Below are positions 1 to 7,760 of a stretch of DNA of 16,441 bases, piece after piece. The notes under the pieces are model-generated. The model saw only the letters and a list, made by a program, of their open reading frames with translations. It had not been told where the DNA came from and made no database searches. Position 1 is the stretch's first letter; each line of letters starts with the position of its first letter. A program made the position numbers and the translations under genes. This stretch comes from JAXHUA01 sp034189695 (GTDB taxonomy: Bacteria; Chloroflexota; Dehalococcoidia; E44-bin15): NCBI GenBank assembly GCA_034189695.1, contig JAXHUA010000049.1, forward strand, positions 1-16,441, read 5' to 3'.

Positions 1-2
1 GG

Positions 3-77
3 CTGGAGGCCGGGGGGGGGGCGGGGGGGGCTGTTGACCCGGGTGAGAGTGTGGTGGTGGCGGATGGGCTGGAATGA
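3..77 (+). CDS. possible C-terminal end of an upstream protein (partial)
   Basis: The third forward frame is open from the left edge to a TGA at 75-77. It would encode a Gly-rich stretch followed by a tail ending AVDPGESVVVADGLE. The codons are G/C-rich in third position, as in the neighbouring genes, and the tail reads like ordinary protein, so this may be the end of a gene lying to the left. The first frame is also open (to a TAG at 127-129), but it reads as Trp- and Arg-rich and less protein-like. Only about 24 residues are visible and I do not recognise the family. The Gly run comes from two G homopolymers, so the frame could be disturbed by a sequencing error. Confidence 0.3.
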   Translation: MEAGGGAGGAVDPGESVVVADGLE

Positions 78-170
78 GACCAAAGTTGCATACACGACCC
101 ATGACCTGGCCTATCCTGACTTACGGTAGAAGGCGGTGCACTGCACCTGCCGCGACAGGGAGGAGACACG

Positions 171-389
171 GTGAAGGAGAGAGTAGAAGCAACGCTGGAA
201 CGGATAAGGACTGCTTTGCAGGCGGATGGGGGTGATGTTGAACTCGTCGATGTGAGTGGCGGCGTAGTGTCGTTGAGACTCACCGGGGCCTGCAAGGGCT
301 GCCCCATGGCGGCCATGACGCTGCGCAACGGCATCGGACGAATATTGAAGGAAGAAGTGCCCGAAGTCGAGGAGGTTGTAGCTGTCTAG
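171..389 (+). CDS. NifU-like C-terminal domain Fe-S scaffold protein
   Basis: This 72-aa protein is a stand-alone NifU C-terminal (Nfu) domain. Such proteins bind a [4Fe-4S] cluster between subunits through a CxxC motif and pass it to apo-proteins in the cytoplasm. The motif is seen at residues 41-44 (GACKGCP), after the usual N-terminal helix and the VELVDVSGGVVSLRLTG beta region, and it is followed by the helix MAAMTLRNGIGRIL. The length fits single-domain members of the family. The start is a GTG at 171 preceded by GGAGGAG at 159-165, which is better supported than any other start. The gene converges on the GNAT gene 50 bp downstream. No nif or suf genes are visible nearby, so general Fe-S maturation is more likely than a nitrogenase role. 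Confidence 0.9.
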   Translation: MKERVEATLERIRTALQADGGDVELVDVSGGVVSLRLTGACKGCPMAAMTLRNGIGRILKEEVPEVEEVVAV

Positions 390-439
390 CTGGAGGAGAA
401 GCGAGGGCGGTCTCGTGCGCCGGACTTGGTAGTGGCGAT

Positions 440-1030
440 TCACGGCGCCCCGCCCGGCTGCGACCATCCCTGCTTCACCGCGAGGTCGGGGGCTATGTTC
501 ACCACCACGCGGAACACGTGTCCCTCGAGATGTTGAATAGTCTGCGGGCCGGCATACTTCAGGACGCTCATGACTTCCTGGTTCTCTGCAAGCACCTCCG
601 CCTCCAGGTAGTTTATGCCGTTCTGCTGGGCTACTATGGCGAGTTGCAGCAGCAGATTCCCGCCAACGCCTTTGCCCTGGTAGGCGTCGTCCACTACGAC
701 GGCAACCTCGGCTGAGTCCTGAGTCGGTAGCCTGTAGTAGCGCGCGTCACCTATGATCTCTTCGCTTATGCCTTCTCCGGTCGTGGCGACCAAGGCGAAG
801 GTGTCCTCGAAGTCGATCTCGCAAAAGCGCTGCGCTTCCGACTGTGGCAATTCGGTGAGAACGTGGTGAAACCTGAGATACACCGTGTAGGGACTCAGAC
901 GGTGGAAAAGGGCCAGTAACCTGTCCTCATCGTCGCGGCGGATGGGTCGGAGCCGCAGAGCGGAGCCGTCTCTGAGGGTTACGGCCTTCTCGTACTTGCC
1001 TGGGCCCGTGCCAGCGGGACCTGTTGCCAT
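440..1030 (-). CDS. GNAT-family N-acetyltransferase (stand-alone)
   Basis: This 196-aa protein is a single GNAT domain, which transfers an acyl group from acyl-CoA to an amine such as a protein lysine. The acetyl-CoA pyrophosphate-binding motif A is seen as QGKGVG at residues 118-123, preceded by the beta-4 strand SAEVAVVVDD. The protein aligns without gaps to residues 1-180 of the next gene upstream (1172-3886), with about 98 of 180 positions identical by hand count, so the two are clear paralogues. Its last ~15 residues diverge. It lies 141 bp downstream of that gene but has its own promoter at 1095-1123. The ATG at 1028-1030 has a GAGG-type site a few bases upstream. The substrate is unknown; protein-lysine acetylation is inferred from the paralogue. 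Confidence 0.85.
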   Translation of the reverse strand: MATGPAGTGPGKYEKAVTLRDGSALRLRPIRRDDEDRLLALFHRLSPYTVYLRFHHVLTELPQSEAQRFCEIDFEDTFALVATTGEGISEEIIGDARYYRLPTQDSAEVAVVVDDAYQGKGVGGNLLLQLAIVAQQNGINYLEAEVLAENQEVMSVLKYAGPQTIQHLEGHVFRVVVNIAPDLAVKQGWSQPGGAP

Positions 1031-1094
1031 CGAACCTCACCCTCACCCACTTCGTCCTGCATGGGGATAGCTCGTGGGTTTCCGCAGCGATGCA

Positions 1095-1123
1095 ATTAAA
1101 ACGGTTTGCGAAGCGTTAGTCAA
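1095..1123 (-). promoter_or_regulatory. sigma70-type promoter for the stand-alone GNAT gene
   Basis: On the minus strand, TTGACT (1118-1123) and TTTAAT (1095-1100) are separated by 17 bp. Each box differs from consensus at one position. The promoter lies 65 bp before the GNAT start codon and shows that the gene need not depend on read-through from the acyl-CoA synthetase fusion gene. Confidence 0.6.
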
Positions 1124-1171
1124 CCGCATTGTTGTCCGCATGGTGCTACAGTTGGGTGTTCACGTTTGGAG

Positions 1172-3886
1172 TCAGGAGAGCACGACTCGAGCATCGACCA
1201 CGATGTATCCTTTCCCACGCTCCTGCAGCTTCACCGGGTTGAGATCAAGCTCTGCGATCTGCGGCAGGTCCTCGACCATCGCCGAGATCCTGAGCAGGAG
1301 TTCCTCAATGGCCATTATGTCGGCTGGCTTCGCGCCACGCCAGCCTTCGAGCAGCCTATGTGCTCTGACCGACCGCACCATCTCGTGCGCGTCGACGTCT
1401 GTGAGTGGATGGATGCGGAAGACGGTATCCCCGAACAACTCGGCATAGATTCCGCCCATGCCGAACATGATGAGTGGGCCGAAGGTCGGGTCCTGGGTCA
1501 CGCCGACGATTACTTCGATGCCGTGAGGCACCATCTTCTGGATGAGAACCCCGAGCATTTCGTCTTCCTTGCCTATTCCGCCCAGGCTCTCCTTTATCCG
1601 GCCAAAGGCGTGCTCCACCTGTTTCTGTGTACGCAGATCGAGCACTACCCCACCCACATCCGTCTTGTGCGATATCGTTGACGAAAGAAGTTTCACCGCT
1701 ACCGGGAAGCCAAGTTCCTTGGCAGCCTTCCCAGCTTCCTCCGGCGTGGTAGCCAGCGTCGTGGGCGCGCTTCGAATGCCGTAGGCATCGAGAAGCTGGA
1801 TCACAGAGGCCGTATCCAGCCATGAGGGTGGTGCGACACGCTGGTGCACGGCTGCTTCCACAACCTGTTCGGCTCTCTTCTCGTTTACGCCTTTGAGTTC
1901 GGGAATCACGCCCTTTGGGCGCTTCAGCCACTCGGCATACTCACACGCTCGCGCGAGCGCAAGGGCAGCGGACTCGGGGAACGTGAAGCAGGGGACGAAG
2001 CCCTTCTCGCCAGTACCTGTGGCGGCGCTCGCGCTTGGCGTGCCGACCAGGGACGCCACCAGTGTCTTCCCGCGGCGTTGGAACTCGGCTGCCGCCTCAG
2101 TGATGACCTTGCTTATCGCCTCGGGATGCATCACGACTGGGGAGATGAAGATAACGATCACGATGTCCACCGCCTCATCGTGCAGGAGAAGCTTCAGGCA
2201 TTGCCGGTAATCCTCTGCGGAGGCCTCAGCCGTCATGTCCACCGGGTTGGCAGTACTGGCCTGGCGCGGGAGTGAGGTCCTCATCTCGGAAACGGTCTCC
2301 GGTGAGAGTGATGGCACTTCGAGTTCTCGCGTGGCGCACGCATCCGCGGCGAGGATCCCAAGCCCTCCCCCGTTGGTGAGAATGGCCACCCGCCTTCCCT
2401 GCGGCAATGCTTGATGAGACAGCAGGTTGGCCACGTCAAAGAGCTCCTCCAGCGTGTCCACGCGGATGATGCCGGCTTGCCTGAACAAGGCGTCCGAGAA
2501 CACCTCGGCGGTGGCCAGGGCGCCAGTGTGCGATGCGGCTGCGCGCGAGCCAGCCGGAGTGCGGCCGCTCTTGAGGGCGACAACGGGCTTGATGGTGGTC
2601 ACCGAACGGGCTATTCGAGCGAACTTCCTGGGATTGCCGAACGACTCCAGGTACAGGAGCATCACATTGGTGGCCGGGTCCTGCTGCCAGTATTGCAGCA
2701 GGTCATTGCTCGACACATCCGCTCTGTTTCCGAGGCTCACAAATGTGGACAGGCCAATGCCGAGAGTGTGTGCGTACTCAAGGATGGCAAGCCCAAGGGC
2801 TCCGCTCTGGGCTGACAGTGCGACATTCCCGCTCGGGGGGTAGGTGAGGGAGAAGGTGGCGTTCATGTTCACCTGAGGGCTGGTATTCAGAATCCCGAAG
2901 CAGTTGGGGCCCACAAGACGCATCCCGTAGCTGCGGGCTGTCGCCAGCAACTTGTTCTGCATGGTCAGGCCTTCGTCTCCGCTCTCGCCGAAACCCGCCG
3001 AGATCACCACAGCCCCGCGAACACCCTTGCGGCCACACTCCTCGAGTACGCCCAGCACTGCCTCCGCTGGGACTACGACCACTGCCAGGTGAACGTCGCC
3101 GGTGATGTCGAGCACCGATGGGTATGCTTTCACTGAGGCTACGACGTCAGCCTTGGGATTGACGGGGTACACAACGCCGTTGAAGCTGTAGCGAAGCAGG
3201 TTGCTGAAGATGATATTGCCGATGCCTGTACGTTTCTGGGAAGCGCCGATGACCGCTATAGAGCGTGGATTGAGGAATGCCCTCAGGGATGCAATGGTGG
3301 CGATTCGTTCTCGCTCGGCCGATCTCTCCTCAACGGCGGGGGTCGGTGCAACGTTCAGCACCACTTTGTGGACCCCGTACTCCAGTTCACGTTCCACGCG
3401 AAAGCCGCTGTCCAGGAAGACTCTCATCATCTCGCGGTTCTGACCAAGGACCTCGGCCTCGAAAAGGCGGATGCCCTTCTCTCGGGCGACAACGGCTAGC
3501 TGCTCCAGAAGGTGCGTGCCGATTCCCCTTCCCTGGTATGGGTCCTCCACCACGAAAGCGACCTCGGCGGAATCGCCGGTGGCGAGGCGGTTGTAGCGGC
3601 CAACGGCTATGATTCGCTCTTCAGCTGATTCACCGAGAATCCCTACGAGGGCGAAAGAGCTATCGTAGTCCACGTTGCATAGCCGTCGCGCCTCTTCCAC
3701 CGACAGTTGCGTTAGGATTCGATGGAATCTGAGGTACACGGTGTCGAGGCTCAACCGGTAGAAGAAGGATATAAGCCTCTCTTCGTCATCCGGCTTGATG
3801 GGGCGGAGATACAGCGTCGAGCCATCTCTGAGTATCACCGCCGTCTCGTACCGGCGTAGGTCGGTGCCGGGTGGCCCGGCAGCCAT
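1172..3886 (-). CDS. GNAT / NDP-forming acyl-CoA synthetase fusion (Pat-like protein acetyltransferase)
   Basis: This 904-aa protein joins a GNAT domain (about 15-180, motif A QGRGIG at 118-123) to a full NDP-forming acyl-CoA synthetase. The parts seen are a CoA-binding domain (about 202-300, IAVIGAS at 210-216), succinyl-CoA-ligase-like domains (about 320-650), and an ATP-grasp domain (about 690-904, with SHKTDVGGV at 739-747, GGIYAELFGD at 811-820 and ELDLNP at 879-884). Pat proteins of this make-up acetylate lysines and inactivate AMP-forming acetyl-CoA synthetase; the synthetase part is usually regulatory. Here GNAT is at the N-terminus, opposite to Salmonella Pat, and the phospho-histidine region SRAAASHTGAL is intact with His453, so a catalytically active synthetase is possible. 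The start ATG at 3884-3886 has GAGGGGAG about 12 nt upstream, which is rather far. It lies downstream of the stress protein gene and may be co-transcribed with it. Confidence 0.88.
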   Translation of the reverse strand: MAAGPPGTDLRRYETAVILRDGSTLYLRPIKPDDEERLISFFYRLSLDTVYLRFHRILTQLSVEEARRLCNVDYDSSFALVGILGESAEERIIAVGRYNRLATGDSAEVAFVVEDPYQGRGIGTHLLEQLAVVAREKGIRLFEAEVLGQNREMMRVFLDSGFRVERELEYGVHKVVLNVAPTPAVEERSAERERIATIASLRAFLNPRSIAVIGASQKRTGIGNIIFSNLLRYSFNGVVYPVNPKADVVASVKAYPSVLDITGDVHLAVVVVPAEAVLGVLEECGRKGVRGAVVISAGFGESGDEGLTMQNKLLATARSYGMRLVGPNCFGILNTSPQVNMNATFSLTYPPSGNVALSAQSGALGLAILEYAHTLGIGLSTFVSLGNRADVSSNDLLQYWQQDPATNVMLLYLESFGNPRKFARIARSVTTIKPVVALKSGRTPAGSRAAASHTGALATAEVFSDALFRQAGIIRVDTLEELFDVANLLSHQALPQGRRVAILTNGGGLGILAADACATRELEVPSLSPETVSEMRTSLPRQASTANPVDMTAEASAEDYRQCLKLLLHDEAVDIVIVIFISPVVMHPEAISKVITEAAAEFQRRGKTLVASLVGTPSASAATGTGEKGFVPCFTFPESAALALARACEYAEWLKRPKGVIPELKGVNEKRAEQVVEAAVHQRVAPPSWLDTASVIQLLDAYGIRSAPTTLATTPEEAGKAAKELGFPVAVKLLSSTISHKTDVGGVVLDLRTQKQVEHAFGRIKESLGGIGKEDEMLGVLIQKMVPHGIEVIVGVTQDPTFGPLIMFGMGGIYAELFGDTVFRIHPLTDVDAHEMVRSVRAHRLLEGWRGAKPADIMAIEELLLRISAMVEDLPQIAELDLNPVKLQERGKGYIVVDARVVLS

Positions 3887-3987
3887 GGTACATCACACTC
3901 CCCTCTTCTGCCGCATGCAGCACATCGCACTCTCATGACCTGGAGGCCCTCCTGACGAAGACCCTGGCCGTGCTGAGAGAACTGTGG

Positions 3988-4911
3988 CTAGTGGGGTCGA
4001 AACATGAATGTGGGGCAGCTGACCCCTGAGATGACTTTCTCCGCTACGCTTCCGTAAGCCCAACGCCCGATGCCAGAACGGCCATGCGTTGCCATGGCGA
4101 CCAGATTGAACGGGTTGCTGTTGGTATAGTCGACGATGACGTCTGCCGGCCTGCCTACCAGCACCTGCCCTTGAGCCTTCAGGCCAGCGTCCTGAAGTCG
4201 CTTCTGCACGCTGGCAACGTACTGGGTGGCCACTTCCTGGCACCTGGCTGTCTGTTGCTCGACCTGCCTCTCCCAGCCTATGGGTATGGCTTCGCCGTAG
4301 TCCAGCGGGATGATCGGCGGTTCACACACTCTGAGGAGCACCACGTCTACTCGTTCGGCGCCGCGCTGTTTGGCCAAGGCCTCAACGTGAGGAAGCACGG
4401 ATTCGGCAACTTCGGAACCGTCCAGCGGAACAAGTATGGTCTGCTGCGGCCACTTGTCGAAAACGAGCTCCTCAGAGACGCCGGCCCGTACGAGCCAGAC
4501 AGGCACCTTGGACGCGCGAAGAACCTTGTCGGCTACGCTTCCCAACGCCCAGCGTCCCAAGCCGGAGCGGCCGTGGGTCGCCATGAGTATGAGGTCAATG
4601 CCGTTCTCATCAGCGAACCGGATTATCTCCTCGGCCGGATAGCCTACGGCAAGTTCTCCCCTGGCTTCGATGGCCTCAGCCCCGGCTTCTCCGCCAGCCT
4701 TCTGCTTCACGTCATCCGATTCCTGCTTGACCCTCTCAGCCACCCGCTCGACGTATGCCTGGTGCATCGGGACGAGCTCCCGTTCATCCGGGCTGCAGAC
4801 GTGGAGAAAAGTGACATCCAGGTTGAGTCTTCCCGCCAGTTCCTTGGCGTATATGAAGACGACTTCAGCCAGTTCCGAGCCGTCCAGAGGGACGAGCATT
4901 CTCCTATACAT
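3988..4911 (-). CDS. tandem-domain universal stress protein (UspA family)
   Basis: This 307-aa cytoplasmic protein holds two complete USP domains, residues 1-143 and 157-307. Each begins with an ILVPLDGSE-type strand and Asp (residues 6-13 and 159-167). Each ends with a nucleotide-binding loop ATHG-x9-GS (111-125 and 274-288), the ATP-binding form of the motif with Ala at the first Gly position. USPs bind ATP and help cells through starvation, redox and energy stress, often by protein contacts. The start is well supported: AAGGAGG at 4916-4922 and a strong promoter at 4950-4978. The gene sits between an AcuB-like CBS protein and the Pat-like fusion, which fits an energy-status control block. 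Confidence 0.93.
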   Translation of the reverse strand: MYRRMLVPLDGSELAEVVFIYAKELAGRLNLDVTFLHVCSPDERELVPMHQAYVERVAERVKQESDDVKQKAGGEAGAEAIEARGELAVGYPAEEIIRFADENGIDLILMATHGRSGLGRWALGSVADKVLRASKVPVWLVRAGVSEELVFDKWPQQTILVPLDGSEVAESVLPHVEALAKQRGAERVDVVLLRVCEPPIIPLDYGEAIPIGWERQVEQQTARCQEVATQYVASVQKRLQDAGLKAQGQVLVGRPADVIVDYTNSNPFNLVAMATHGRSGIGRWAYGSVAEKVISGVSCPTFMFRPH

Positions 4912-4949
4912 GCTTCCTCCTTTTCGAATGCGCGAGATGACGATTGTCG

Positions 4950-4978
4950 AGTCTACGATACGTCGTGTAGGGTGTCAA
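4950..4978 (-). promoter_or_regulatory. sigma70-type promoter for the universal stress protein gene
   Basis: On the minus strand, a perfect TTGACA (4973-4978) lies 17 bp from TAGACT (4950-4955, four of six consensus bases). The predicted start of transcription is about 30 bp before the ATG at 4911, leaving room for the AAGGAGG ribosome site at 4916-4922. Confidence 0.65.
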
Positions 4979-5251
4979 TGCAATCGGGAGACTGCACGAA
5001 GCGAACGGAGCGTGGTTCTCCGCAACCGTCACGTACCGGTCGGCGGGGAACACGCCCAGGCACCGCAACGTGGGTTCTATTCCCCCTGCCTGACCCTGAA
5101 CGCCCCCGTTTGCTGCCTGCTGGCCTTCCTCATCATGATGCCCTTCTACCGCAGCCGGCGGGATCACGGCGCTGAGGTACATGCGGCCCGGGCACAGGCG
5201 GGTCGCCTGTGGCACGCGATGCGAGCCCATGGCCTGACGGCAGTCCAAACA
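4979..5251. other. intergenic stretch without a recognised gene
   Basis: About 340 bp separate the CBS protein stop (5252) from the stress protein start (4911). Beyond the promoter and ribosome site of the latter I see no convincing gene. Both strands carry open frames here. One forward frame contains a hydrophobic run (CCLLAFLIMMPFY) near 5110-5150, but no frame has a start with a ribosome site or a recognisable motif. No hairpin followed by a T-tract is seen that would end the CBS transcript. Confidence 0.4.
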
Positions 5252-5848
5252 CTACCTGAATCGCGCCTCTACTACGTACCCACGCCCCCTCAGGTCATTG
5301 AGAAGCTCCGCCCCTTCGATGGCGTCCAGGAAGAGAATCGTCTCTTCTCTCTCTGTGGCTGGGGAAGTCAGCCTGTACAGGCCTCGGATAGTGGCCTTGT
5401 GCGAAAGGGCGATCTCTATGATGTTCCTTAGCCGCCAGCCCTCACAGCAGTCGTACAGATGAAGTCTCAGTCCCGGCTTTCCGAATCCCAGTGCCTGTGC
5501 CTGGAAGTTGAAAATATCGGTGGCGGTCATTATCCCTACGAGTTTGCCATGGTCCACCACGGGAAAGGTGCCAATCTGGCGCTCCTGCCCCAGCAAGGCC
5601 ACGTCCACTATCATTGTATCGGGCGTAACAGTCACCGGGTTCTTCACCATGATGTCTTTCATCCTGGTCGCGCCTGATAGCTCCAGCCTCTTCAGTCTGT
5701 GCTTGGTCACCAGGCCGACCAGCTTGCCGTTCTCGACTACTGGCAAACGCCGGATGTTGAAGTCACTCATCATCTTCTCGCCATCCTCGATGGGCGTGTC
5801 TGGTGAAACGGTGACCACTTTCGTCTGCATGTACTCATGGACATACAT
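5252..5848 (-). CDS. CBS-pair protein with C-terminal ACT-like domain (AcuB-like)
   Basis: This 198-aa protein carries two CBS motifs (about 1-55 and 62-117; e.g. RRLPVVENGKLVGLVT and FPVVDHGKLVGIMTATD), which form an adenine-nucleotide-sensing Bateman module. A C-terminal part (about 126-198) resembles the ACT-like domain of Bacillus AcuB, a protein of the acetyl-CoA synthetase control operon. The frame is open to 6004, but I chose the ATG at 5846-5848. It has AAGGAGG at 5855-5861 six bases upstream, the CBS fold begins right there (MYVHEYM, VVTVSPDTPIEDG), and a TATAAT box at 5916-5921 lies inside the longer reading. The role as a regulator is inferred. The next two minus-strand genes are a stress protein and a Pat-like acetyltransferase, which supports an energy/acetyl-CoA theme. 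Confidence 0.85.
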   Translation of the reverse strand: MYVHEYMQTKVVTVSPDTPIEDGEKMMSDFNIRRLPVVENGKLVGLVTKHRLKRLELSGATRMKDIMVKNPVTVTPDTMIVDVALLGQERQIGTFPVVDHGKLVGIMTATDIFNFQAQALGFGKPGLRLHLYDCCEGWRLRNIIEIALSHKATIRGLYRLTSPATEREETILFLDAIEGAELLNDLRGRGYVVEARFR

Positions 5849-5915
5849 GGCTGCCCTCCTTTCCGGTACCCCTCCGATGCAGTAGCAGTCCTTTGTCTTT
5901 CCCAGTCCCACCACT

Positions 5916-5921
5916 ATTATA
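5916..5921 (-). promoter_or_regulatory. TATAAT -10 box, candidate promoter of the CBS protein gene
   Basis: A perfect TATAAT on the minus strand lies about 68 bp before the chosen ATG. No good -35 box is found at 16-18 bp spacing (the region reads like AAAGAG), so this promoter is weakly supported or activator-dependent. Confidence 0.35.
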
Positions 5922-6036
5922 CACTCTTCCGCAACCTTCTCTTTGTCGTTGACCGCAAGCGGAAAGCATGTGGACTCGGCTGTCTGGAGGGGCATCAAAC
6001 ACATTCTAGTCGGCCATTAATCTTAGGGCGAGGGTC

Positions 6037-6065
6037 TTGACGACCTGACTGCATGATGTTAACCT
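6037..6065 (+). promoter_or_regulatory. weak candidate promoter of the FecR-cyclase operon
   Basis: TTGACG at 6037-6042 lies 17 bp from TAACCT at 6060-6065. The -35 is good (five of six) but the -10 is poor (about three of six). It lies 40 bp before the presumed start of the first gene of the operon. The divergent CBS gene shares this 257-bp spacer. Confidence 0.28.
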
Positions 6066-6105
6066 GCCCGCAATATCGTCAATCTAGCCAGCAGATAGGA
6101 GTTTC

Positions 6106-7755
6106 TTGCCCAAACAGGGAGTACCGAAAGACAGCCTCATCAATGGGCTGGTCATCGCTGTGGCCGCTGCGGCGCTGGCATTGGCGGGTTGGGCGTGTGG
6201 TGGGGGAGCCGCGGCGCCGATGCCGACCCCTGTGGCGGCAACGCCGACGCCGACGGCCATGGTCATTCCACCGAGTACGATCGCCTCCGTTGAGGGCCAG
6301 GTATTTGTTCTGAGGTCTGGCGCAAAGGCCTGGATTGACGCTTGCGAGGGAATGGACGTAGAAGAGGGGGACTCGGTGCAGACCGGCGGCAATGGCTACG
6401 CCGTCGTGGTGTTGTTCGATGGCAGCGTCCTGGAGATGGAGGAATTCACGTTCGTCTGCGTCGTCGACCTTGCGATGACAGAGACCGGCTCGACGAGCAT
6501 CAGCCTGACTCAGGAAATCGGCAACACGATCCACCGGGTGGAGGAGCTGGTTGATGCTGAGTCGAGCTATGAGGTAGAGACCCCGGCCGGGGTGGCTGTC
6601 GTAAGGGGCACCCACTTCGAACTGAAGGTGGACAGGAAAGGGGTCACGCGGCTCGACGTCGAGGATGGTGAGGCGTGTTTCGAGGCGCAGGGCGAGACGA
6701 GGTGCGCCATGGGAGGCTTCCACATCACTACTGTCCCGGGGAGCCCGCCTTCAACAGTGCAGTCAAGTGTACCGCCCGCCCCCCAGGCGCCGAGCATAAA
6801 CGTCGATTCCATTCCGCCACAGCCTCTCCCGTCGCCGACCCCAACCACCATACCACTGCCCACGCCCACGCCAACTCCAACTCCGACACCAACACCCACG
6901 GTGGTGTCGTCGGTTGAAGTCGAGATTACCAGCCCTGAGGACGGCTCAGAGGTAGACAGCAGGCTGATAGACGTGGAAGGAACGGTGACGAGCAACCTGC
7001 CGATCGACGAGGCGTCCATAACCCACGGCGGGCAAACGCGTGACCTGGTGCTGGCCTATGGAGGCCAAGGAAGCTACCACTACAGCTTCGACACCCCTCT
7101 GGAACTGCATCATGGCCAGAACGAGATAACAGTAACCGCCGTCGACTCTGTTGGCTGGAACGGCAGCGACACCGCAACGGTCTACGCCGACATCCAGATG
7201 ACATCAATACTCATAGAGCTTACGTGGGACACCGACGGCACGGACGTGGACGCTCACTTCATCAGGCCTGGCGGCACGTTCTACGAGACCCCGGACGACT
7301 GCTGCTGGTTCAATGACAATCCCGATTGGGATGGCAGCGGTGGAGACCCAACAGACGGGGACCCGTCGCTCGACGTTGACGACACCAGCGGCTTCGGACC
7401 CGAGTACATAGCGCTTGTGACACCGCCTTACGGCGGTGCCTACGAATACAAGGTGGACTACTTCGACTACTGTGTTGCGACCACCACAGCTACGGTCAGG
7501 ATATGGCTCAATGACATGCTGGTGGCCACGTACGACCACACGTTCGAATGTGGCGAAGAACCCTATGGCGGACGGGGCAGGGGGGCCACAGCGGACCCCG
7601 AGGTGTGGGACTGCGCCTGCATTCAGTGGGATGTGCAGGCGGGCACGGGCGATGTCAGTGCGGGATCATGCCCGTCTATCGAGCCGACCCCGACCCCGAC
7701 ACCTACCCCTACCCCAAAAGCAACGCCAAGACCTAGAACGGGCGGCGGCACCTGA
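6106..7755 (+). CDS. secreted FecR-domain protein with Ig-like and DUF2135-like domains
   Basis: This 549-aa protein has an N-terminal hydrophobic segment (about 11-30) ending in Cys31 and is probably exported. The region before Cys31 (LAGWAC) is a poor lipobox because Gly-Trp-Ala precedes Cys, so lipid attachment is uncertain. A FecR domain spans about 58-205, with the hallmark ETPAGVAVVRGTHFEL at 158-173. A Pro-Thr linker (252-265) leads to an Ig-like domain (about 268-362, ITSPEDGSEV then VEGTV). Next comes a region like DUF2135/YfaP (about 366-480, LTWDTDGTDVDAHFIRPGG and DVDDTSGFGPE), rich in acidic residues and with extra Cys pairs, then a second Pro-Thr tail. The frame starts with TTG at 6106 behind ATAGGAG at 6095-6101; no ATG is available nearby. 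It ends 5 bp before the CHASE2-cyclase gene, so it may be the sensor or ligand partner of that receptor. That partnership is inference. Confidence 0.8.
   Translation: MPKQGVPKDSLINGLVIAVAAAALALAGWACGGGAAAPMPTPVAATPTPTAMVIPPSTIASVEGQVFVLRSGAKAWIDACEGMDVEEGDSVQTGGNGYAVVVLFDGSVLEMEEFTFVCVVDLAMTETGSTSISLTQEIGNTIHRVEELVDAESSYEVETPAGVAVVRGTHFELKVDRKGVTRLDVEDGEACFEAQGETRCAMGGFHITTVPGSPPSTVQSSVPPAPQAPSINVDSIPPQPLPSPTPTTIPLPTPTPTPTPTPTPTVVSSVEVEITSPEDGSEVDSRLIDVEGTVTSNLPIDEASITHGGQTRDLVLAYGGQGSYHYSFDTPLELHHGQNEITVTAVDSVGWNGSDTATVYADIQMTSILIELTWDTDGTDVDAHFIRPGGTFYETPDDCCWFNDNPDWDGSGGDPTDGDPSLDVDDTSGFGPEYIALVTPPYGGAYEYKVDYFDYCVATTTATVRIWLNDMLVATYDHTFECGEEPYGGRGRGATADPEVWDCACIQWDVQAGTGDVSAGSCPSIEPTPTPTPTPTPKATPRPRTGGGT
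6859..6900 (+). repeat. Pro-Thr dipeptide repeat (hexanucleotide CCNACN)
   Basis: Seven tandem Pro-Thr units encode an extended linker between the FecR and Ig-like domains. Third positions vary, so it is kept by protein selection rather than recent slippage. Confidence 0.85.
7684..7716 (+). repeat. second Pro-Thr dipeptide repeat
   Basis: Five Pro-Thr units plus a final Pro lie near the C-terminus of the FecR protein and precede a basic, Gly-rich tail. A wall- or surface-spanning role is a guess. Confidence 0.8.
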
Positions 7756-7760
7756 CACGA

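Noticed and set aside
84..110. Promoter for the NifU-like gene (TTGCAT and a TATCCT-like box)
   Set aside because: The spacing is about 20 bp and the -10 match is poor, so it is not supportable.
4084..5175. 363-codon open frame on the plus strand
   Set aside because: It lies antisense to the universal stress protein gene, which has clear domains, a ribosome site and a promoter. The frame has no recognisable motif and is the usual shadow of high-GC coding DNA.
5849..6004. Longer version of the CBS protein starting at 6004
   Set aside because: The extra 52 residues have no domain content and include a TATAAT box. The ATG at 5848 has a near-perfect ribosome site and matches the start of the CBS fold.
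6859..7716. CCNACN repeats as a CRISPR or satellite array
   Set aside because: They are in-frame Pro-Thr linkers with variable third bases and no spacers.
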